A stretch of DNA of 9,899 nucleotides. Origin: an uncultured Eubacterium sp. Its GTDB lineage: Bacteria > Bacillota > Clostridia > Peptostreptococcales > Anaerovoracaceae. This document shows positions 6,742 to 9,899 of the stretch, piece after piece. The translations under genes were made by a program, and so were the position numbers. The notes below the pieces were generated by a model. It was given only the letters and a program-made list of their open reading frames with translations. It did not search any database and was not told the DNA's origin. The stretch lies in NCBI GenBank assembly GCA_937966095.1, contig CALCKF010000047.1:1-9899 (forward strand), read 5' to 3'. The number at the start of each line of letters is the position of its first letter. Position 1 is the stretch's first letter.

Positions 6742-7374
6742 ATGGCATTTTCAAAGAAACAGATAAACAGAATACTTGATGCATTGAAGAAAGAGTATCC
6801 TGATGCAGGATGTGCTCTGATACATAAGGATGTATATCAGCTGTTGATCGCTGTAGTGCTGTCAGCTCAGACTACAGACAAGAGCGTAAATAAAGTGACG
6901 AAGGAACTGTTTGAAAAATATCCGGCACCTGCAGCTCTGGCATCTGCTGAACAGGAAGATGTGATAGATATAATAAAAACTATAGGGATGTACAGGACAA
7001 AATCAAAAAATATCATAGCACTTGCAAGAGAGCTGACGGAAAGGTATAACGGGAAGGTTCCTGATGAATATGATGCGCTTATAGAATTGCCGGGAGTGGG
7101 GCGTAAAACTGCAAATGTGGTGCTGTCTGTCGGATTCGGGCAGCAGAGGATAGCAGTAGATACACATGTGTTCAGAGTCTCTAACAGGATAGGACTGGTC
7201 AAAGAAAAGGATGTGTTTAAAACTGAGATTGCTTTGATGGAAATCCTGCCTAAGGACAGATGGACCGAGGCTCATCACAGTCTTATATTCCATGGAAGGA
7301 ACTGCTGCACTGCAAGAAAACCGGCATGTATAAGATGTGTTATAAATGATATATGCCGAAAAGAAGGAATATGA
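6742..7374 (+). CDS. nth: Endonuclease III (bifunctional DNA glycosylase/AP lyase)
   Basis: Base-excision repair enzyme that removes oxidised pyrimidines and cuts the abasic strand. The 210 aa match the family length. The helix-hairpin-helix is LPGVGRKTANVV (116-127), with catalytic lysine K122 and catalytic aspartate D140 in VDTHVFRV. The C-terminal 4Fe-4S cluster ligands are C189, C196, C199 and C205 (C-x6-C-x2-C-x5-C). The early LSAQTTDKSVNKV segment (40-52) is also characteristic. AAGGAGG (6731-6737) is 4 bases from the ATG. The gene appears monocistronic, with its own promoter and a large palindrome after its stop. Confidence 0.97.
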   Translation: MAFSKKQINRILDALKKEYPDAGCALIHKDVYQLLIAVVLSAQTTDKSVNKVTKELFEKYPAPAALASAEQEDVIDIIKTIGMYRTKSKNIIALARELTERYNGKVPDEYDALIELPGVGRKTANVVLSVGFGQQRIAVDTHVFRVSNRIGLVKEKDVFKTEIALMEILPKDRWTEAHHSLIFHGRNCCTARKPACIRCVINDICRKEGI

Positions 7375-7382
7375 AACATAAA

Positions 7383-7414
7383 ATACCGGGAGGCGAAATT
7401 TCGCCTCCCGGTAT
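7383..7414. terminator. Large perfect palindrome, probable bidirectional terminator
   Basis: A 32-bp perfect inverted repeat (arms 7383-7398 and 7399-7414, centre AAATTT, core CCGGGAGGCG) lies between the converging nth and SEC-C genes. The stem is GC-rich and very stable. There is no T run on the right, and only a broken one on the minus strand side (ATTTTATGTTT), so it is a poor match to a classical intrinsic terminator, but placement makes termination or 3'-end protection the likeliest role. Confidence 0.65.
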
Positions 7415-7428
7415 GTCATATATAAAGA

Positions 7429-7926
7429 TCAGTTTTTACCGCAGCAGTGCTTGTATTTTTTGCCGCTTCCACATGGACATGGTTCATTGCGGCCGATTTT
7501 TTTACCTTTGACAACTGTTTTCGATTTTTTGTATTTTTTTGCAAGCTCTGTCATCTTTTCTTTTCCAAGTATTTCTTCCCACTGAGGAAGTCCGTACAGA
7601 TAATCGGCACCTGCAGCCAGCATATTATAGAAAAGCGTTTCAGGTTCTATCTCTATTTCCACCTGGGAAGTTTCATCATAATTCTCAAAATCATTGCTTT
7701 TTTTCAGGCTGGTATCTATGCCGTCCAAAAATCCCATAAATATGACAGGCCGTACTTCATATCTGGATGCCAGTTCTCCGAGAGTGCCGCTTAATTTTTC
7801 CTGTGGTCTGTCAAGTATATCGCTGTATATCCTGGTTTCGGCATCACTGTACTCCTTCCAGAATTCAGGGAAAGTGTCTTCCGTCTGATTTTCTATAAGT
7901 TCTTTCCATTCATTGAATAAAGTCAT
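7429..7926 (-). CDS. SEC-C zinc-motif protein of unknown function
   Basis: A 165-aa acidic, probably cytoplasmic protein ending in a SEC-C motif (GRNEPCPCGSGKKYKHCC, residues 145-162) with zinc ligands C150, C152, C161 and C162. The same motif closes SecA, where it binds SecB and the ribosome, and it occurs on many small proteins of unknown role. A lysine-rich linker (about 130-144) joins it to an N-terminal helical domain of about 125 residues that I do not recognise; this part contains NEWKELIENQTEDTFPEFW and a stretch rich in Glu and Asp. The ATG at 7926 is preceded by AGGAGGGA (7931-7938). It lies 56 bases downstream of hom on the same strand with no terminator between, so co-transcription is likely, though a functional link to hom is not evident. 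Confidence 0.85.
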   Translation of the reverse strand: MTLFNEWKELIENQTEDTFPEFWKEYSDAETRIYSDILDRPQEKLSGTLGELASRYEVRPVIFMGFLDGIDTSLKKSNDFENYDETSQVEIEIEPETLFYNMLAAGADYLYGLPQWEEILGKEKMTELAKKYKKSKTVVKGKKIGRNEPCPCGSGKKYKHCCGKN

Positions 7927-7982
7927 CTGATCCCTCCTGTTGATTGACTTATATCGGATTTATATTTATTTATATTTCAGCT

Positions 7983-8957
7983 TTATTTTATGGCTGTTTT
8001 GACTATATCTATCACATCGCCCAAAACAGCACTTCCTGTAGGCAATGGGCCTGCACCTTTTCCGTAAAACATAAGCTCACCTACTGCGTTGCCTTTGACG
8101 AATACAGCGTTGAACTCATCATTGATATTGGCCAATGGATGAGACTCGTTTATGTTCATAGGTTTCACACCATATTCGATTTCTCCGTTTTCAAGCTTTT
8201 TAGCATGTGCGATAAGCTTTATTCTGCATCCGTCTGCGCCTGCTTTTTCGATTTTCTCTTTTGTTACGCCGGTAATACCTGTAGTGGGTATATCTTCCGG
8301 TGCAACGTATTTATTGAACATGAGAGCCATTAGTATTGTCAGTTTGTTTGCTGCATCTATGCCTTCCACATCAGCAGTAGGGTCAGCTTCGGCAAAACCT
8401 TTCGCCTGTGCATCTTTAAGAGCAGTATCATAATCAAGACCCTCTCTTGTCATCTTAGTCAGTATATAGTTGGTGGTTCCGTTGAGTATGCCCATCACTT
8501 CTTCAAATTTATTTGCTTTCAAAGGTCCGGTCAGAGTCTGAAGTATAGGGATGCCTCCTCCAACACTGGCTTCAAATCTGAATTTAACGCCTCCGGATTT
8601 TGAAGCATCCATAAGTTTATGGTAATTGGAAGCTATTGCGGCCTTATTTGCAGTAACTACGTGTTTTCCGTTTTCCATAGCCCGGATCATGAAAGATGTG
8701 GCAGGTTCTATGCCCCCCAGCAGTTCTATAACTATATCTATTTCAGGGTCATTGAAAATATCATCCGGATCTGATGTGAATTTTTCTTTGGGAACATATA
8801 TGCCCCTTTCCCTTTCAGTATCTTTTTCCAGTATTTTTGAAATGTCCACCTTTGAACCCAGTGCAGACTCAATCTCCTGTCTGTTCATTTCAAGTGCCTT
8901 GTAAGTGCCTGTACCTATATTTCCAAGACCGAGAAGCCCGATTTTTACTGTTTTCAT
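7983..8957 (-). CDS. hom: Homoserine dehydrogenase, short form without ACT domain
   Basis: Reduces aspartate semialdehyde to homoserine with NAD(P)H, the branch point to threonine and methionine. In the 324 aa are the Rossmann motif GLLGLGNIGTG (7-17), TANKAAIA (102-109) with the conserved lysine K105, EASVGGGIPI (129-138), NGTTNYIL (159-166), and GFAEADPTADVEGIDAANKL (187-206). E190, D201 and the catalytic lysine K205 fit the yeast enzyme's E208, D219 and K223. YGKGAGPLPTGSAVLGD closes the fold. Gram-positive enzymes usually continue to 400-440 aa with a regulatory ACT domain; here the stop follows the catalytic domain directly, so feedback by threonine through an ACT domain would be absent. 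GGAGGG (8964-8969) is 6 bases from the ATG. It is first gene of a probable pair with the SEC-C gene. Confidence 0.95.
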   Translation of the reverse strand: MKTVKIGLLGLGNIGTGTYKALEMNRQEIESALGSKVDISKILEKDTERERGIYVPKEKFTSDPDDIFNDPEIDIVIELLGGIEPATSFMIRAMENGKHVVTANKAAIASNYHKLMDASKSGGVKFRFEASVGGGIPILQTLTGPLKANKFEEVMGILNGTTNYILTKMTREGLDYDTALKDAQAKGFAEADPTADVEGIDAANKLTILMALMFNKYVAPEDIPTTGITGVTKEKIEKAGADGCRIKLIAHAKKLENGEIEYGVKPMNINESHPLANINDEFNAVFVKGNAVGELMFYGKGAGPLPTGSAVLGDVIDIVKTAIK

Positions 8958-8993
8958 TATTAACCCTCCACTCGATTAAACAATTGCCATTAA

Positions 8994-9022
8994 ATTATAT
9001 AACAAACTTCATGGTTTGTCTT
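8994..9022 (-). promoter_or_regulatory. Candidate promoter of hom
   Basis: On the minus strand, AAGACA (9022-9017, four of six matches) is followed after 17 bp by a perfect TATAAT (8999-8994). The leader would be only about 30 bases, too short for a T-box or S-box riboswitch. Confidence 0.45.
9002..9019. promoter_or_regulatory. Inverted repeat in the hom promoter spacer, possible operator
   Basis: A perfect 6-bp inverted repeat, ACAAAC-TTCATG-GTTTGT, fills the -10/-35 spacer of the candidate hom promoter. A repressor bound here would block it. The repeat is followed on the plus strand by a pyrimidine-rich run with seven Ts (9026-9032), but no plus-strand transcript is expected there, so a terminator role is less likely. 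Confidence 0.35.
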
Positions 9023-9082
9023 CTCTTTTTTTGATAATGTATATAACATAGAAAGGACTTGTCGGCTGAACAGGTTAATCAG

Positions 9083-9110
9083 TTGACTTTACGGATTGTA
9101 AAAGTAAAAT
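9083..9110 (+). promoter_or_regulatory. Candidate promoter of trmL
   Basis: TTGACT (9083-9088) and TAAAAT (9105-9110) are separated by 16 bp and lie about 35 bases before the trmL start. Both are one base from consensus. Confidence 0.55.
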
Positions 9111-9145
9111 ATATTATATAGGCATACATGTAAGGAGATGATATC

Positions 9146-9616
9146 ATGGCAATACACATAGTACTTGTTGAACCGGAAATACCCCCCAATACGGGAAATA
9201 TAGCCAGAAGCTGTGCGGCTACTGGGGCAGTTCTTCATCTTGTCAAGCCTCTGGGGTTTTCTATAGATGATAAAAGCCTTAAAAGAGCAGGGCTTGACTA
9301 CTGGCCTTTTGTGAAAATCAGGGTTCATGAAGATCTCGCATCTTTTATCGATGAAAACAAAGGCCGCATCATGTATCTTGCAACGACAAAAGGAAAATGT
9401 CTGTACACCGATGTCAGATTTCACGATGAGGATATGATACTGTTCGGAAAGGAGACTGCAGGACTGCCGAATCATTTCATAGAGGCCAACAGGGATAAGA
9501 CAATAAGGATACCGATGAGTGCAGACACAAGGCTCAGATCTTTGAATCTGGCAAATTCTGTAAACATCATTCTTTTTGAAGCATTACGTCAGATGGGATT
9601 CCCGGAGTTGAAATAA
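9146..9616 (+). CDS. trmL: tRNA (cytidine(34)-2'-O)-methyltransferase
   Basis: SPOUT-class enzyme that methylates the ribose of wobble base 34 in leucine tRNAs using S-adenosylmethionine; it works as a dimer with a trefoil-knot cofactor site. The 156 aa cover the whole family length (E. coli TrmL is about 157). Visible motifs: EPEIPPNTGNIARSCAATGA near the N-terminus (motif 1), FGKETAGLP at about 110-118 (motif 2) and IPMSADTRLRSLNLANSVNI near 136-155 of the chain's end (motif 3, knot). AAGGAG (9132-9137) lies 8 bases before the ATG. It has its own promoter, divergent from hom; 72 bases separate it from rpoN, with no terminator hairpin visible, so readthrough into rpoN is possible. Confidence 0.95.
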   Translation: MAIHIVLVEPEIPPNTGNIARSCAATGAVLHLVKPLGFSIDDKSLKRAGLDYWPFVKIRVHEDLASFIDENKGRIMYLATTKGKCLYTDVRFHDEDMILFGKETAGLPNHFIEANRDKTIRIPMSADTRLRSLNLANSVNIILFEALRQMGFPELK

Positions 9617-9637
9617 AGAGCGGATTTGGGCAAAGCA

Positions 9638-9666
9638 CTGGCAAAATATCCGGTATATGTTATAAT
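9638..9666 (+). promoter_or_regulatory. Candidate sigma-A promoter of rpoN
   Basis: CTGGCA (9638-9643, four of six matches) and a perfect TATAAT (9661-9666) are spaced 17 bp apart, 22 bases upstream of the rpoN start. A sigma-54-like GG-N10-GC pattern (9629-9642) overlaps the -35. Confidence 0.45.
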
Positions 9667-9688
9667 ATAAGTCGAGGTATTTAGAAAA

Positions 9689-9899
9689 ATGAGTATGAAA
9701 CTTGGTTATGACTTGACAATTGAACAGGTACAGAAGCTGGTGATGACACCGGAACTAATACAGGCTATACAGATATTGCAGTTCAATACTCATGAACTGG
9801 ATTCTTACGTACAGGAACAGCTTTTGGTAAATCCAGTGCTGGAGCAGGCGGGAGAAGAAAACCCCGGGGCAAGAGAATCAGATAAGCATACAGATGCCG
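9689..9899 (+). CDS. rpoN: RNA polymerase sigma-54 factor, N-terminal part
   Basis: The first 70 codons of sigma-54 (also called SigL in Bacilli), cut by the right edge. The visible part is Region I, which binds activators and keeps the holoenzyme silent: DLTIEQVQKLVMTPELIQAI and QILQFNTHELDSYVQEQLL, followed by VNPVLEQ, match the family pattern QxQKLxMTPxLxQAIxxLQ...ELxxYxxxxLxxNPxLE. After residue 55 it turns acidic and low in hydrophobics, the expected Region II linker. ATG 9689 was chosen because GAGG (9674-9677) is 11 bases away; a second ATG at 9695 is further off. Sigma-54 implies enhancer-binding activators elsewhere in this genome. Confidence 0.92.
   Translation, partial: MSMKLGYDLTIEQVQKLVMTPELIQAIQILQFNTHELDSYVQEQLLVNPVLEQAGEENPGARESDKHTDA

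Noticed and set aside
7447..7794. 115-codon open frame on the plus strand
   Set aside because: Antisense shadow of the SEC-C gene, Phe/Cys-rich translation, no supporting motif.
7944..8433. Plus-strand frames of 129 and 93 codons over hom
   Set aside because: Both are antisense to a highly conserved homoserine dehydrogenase and have no start signals or recognisable content.
1..9899. Mobile element, phage gene, CRISPR array or toxin-antitoxin pair
   Set aside because: No transposase, integrase, repeat array, target-site duplication or recognisable toxin pair is visible; the gene content is chromosomal.

Overview
The window looks like a stretch of chromosome from an anaerobic, low-to-moderate GC member of the Clostridia (Bacillota). 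The evidence is strong AAGGAGG-type ribosome binding sites before almost every gene, frequent ATA and AGA/AGG codons, a ferredoxin-fused nitroreductase, a YtrA-type GntR/ABC cassette and a sigma-54 gene. I can name the class with reasonable confidence but not the genus. I see no mobile element, phage gene, CRISPR array, tRNA or rRNA.

Layout. At 1-722 (+) is the 3' part of a ferredoxin-nitroreductase fusion, ending in a terminator whose loop holds the stop codon. At 805-2646 (+) is a tight three-gene operon: a small GntR-type repressor, an ABC ATPase and an ABC-2 permease. It is preceded by a sigma-A promoter overlapped by a perfect 10-bp inverted repeat and followed by a possible 21-residue ORF (2646-2711) that overlaps the permease stop by one base. 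Next comes ferritin (2750-3262, +). A bidirectional terminator separates it from a leftward pair, an NCS1-type transporter (6484-4877) followed by a hydantoinase/dihydropyrimidinase (4771-3344). The pair is presumably an uptake-and-ring-opening unit for a hydantoin, dihydropyrimidine or allantoin-like compound. Divergent from the transporter is endonuclease III (6742-7374, +). A 32-bp perfect palindrome separates it from another leftward pair, homoserine dehydrogenase (8957-7983) followed by a SEC-C zinc-motif protein (7926-7429). Divergent from hom are trmL (9146-9616, +) and the first 70 codons of rpoN (from 9689, running off the right edge).

How the genes work together. Two modules are functionally coherent: the self-regulated ABC exporter cassette and the transporter/hydantoinase catabolic unit. 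The rest are independent housekeeping genes: iron storage, base excision repair, threonine/methionine biosynthesis, wobble-base tRNA methylation and an alternative sigma factor. All intergenic gaps are shorter than 300 bases; the largest is 6485-6741.

No clearly new system is visible. The closest candidate is the GntR/ABC cassette with its possible amphipathic micro-peptide, and that is speculative. Promoter and operator calls are by eye and carry modest confidence.
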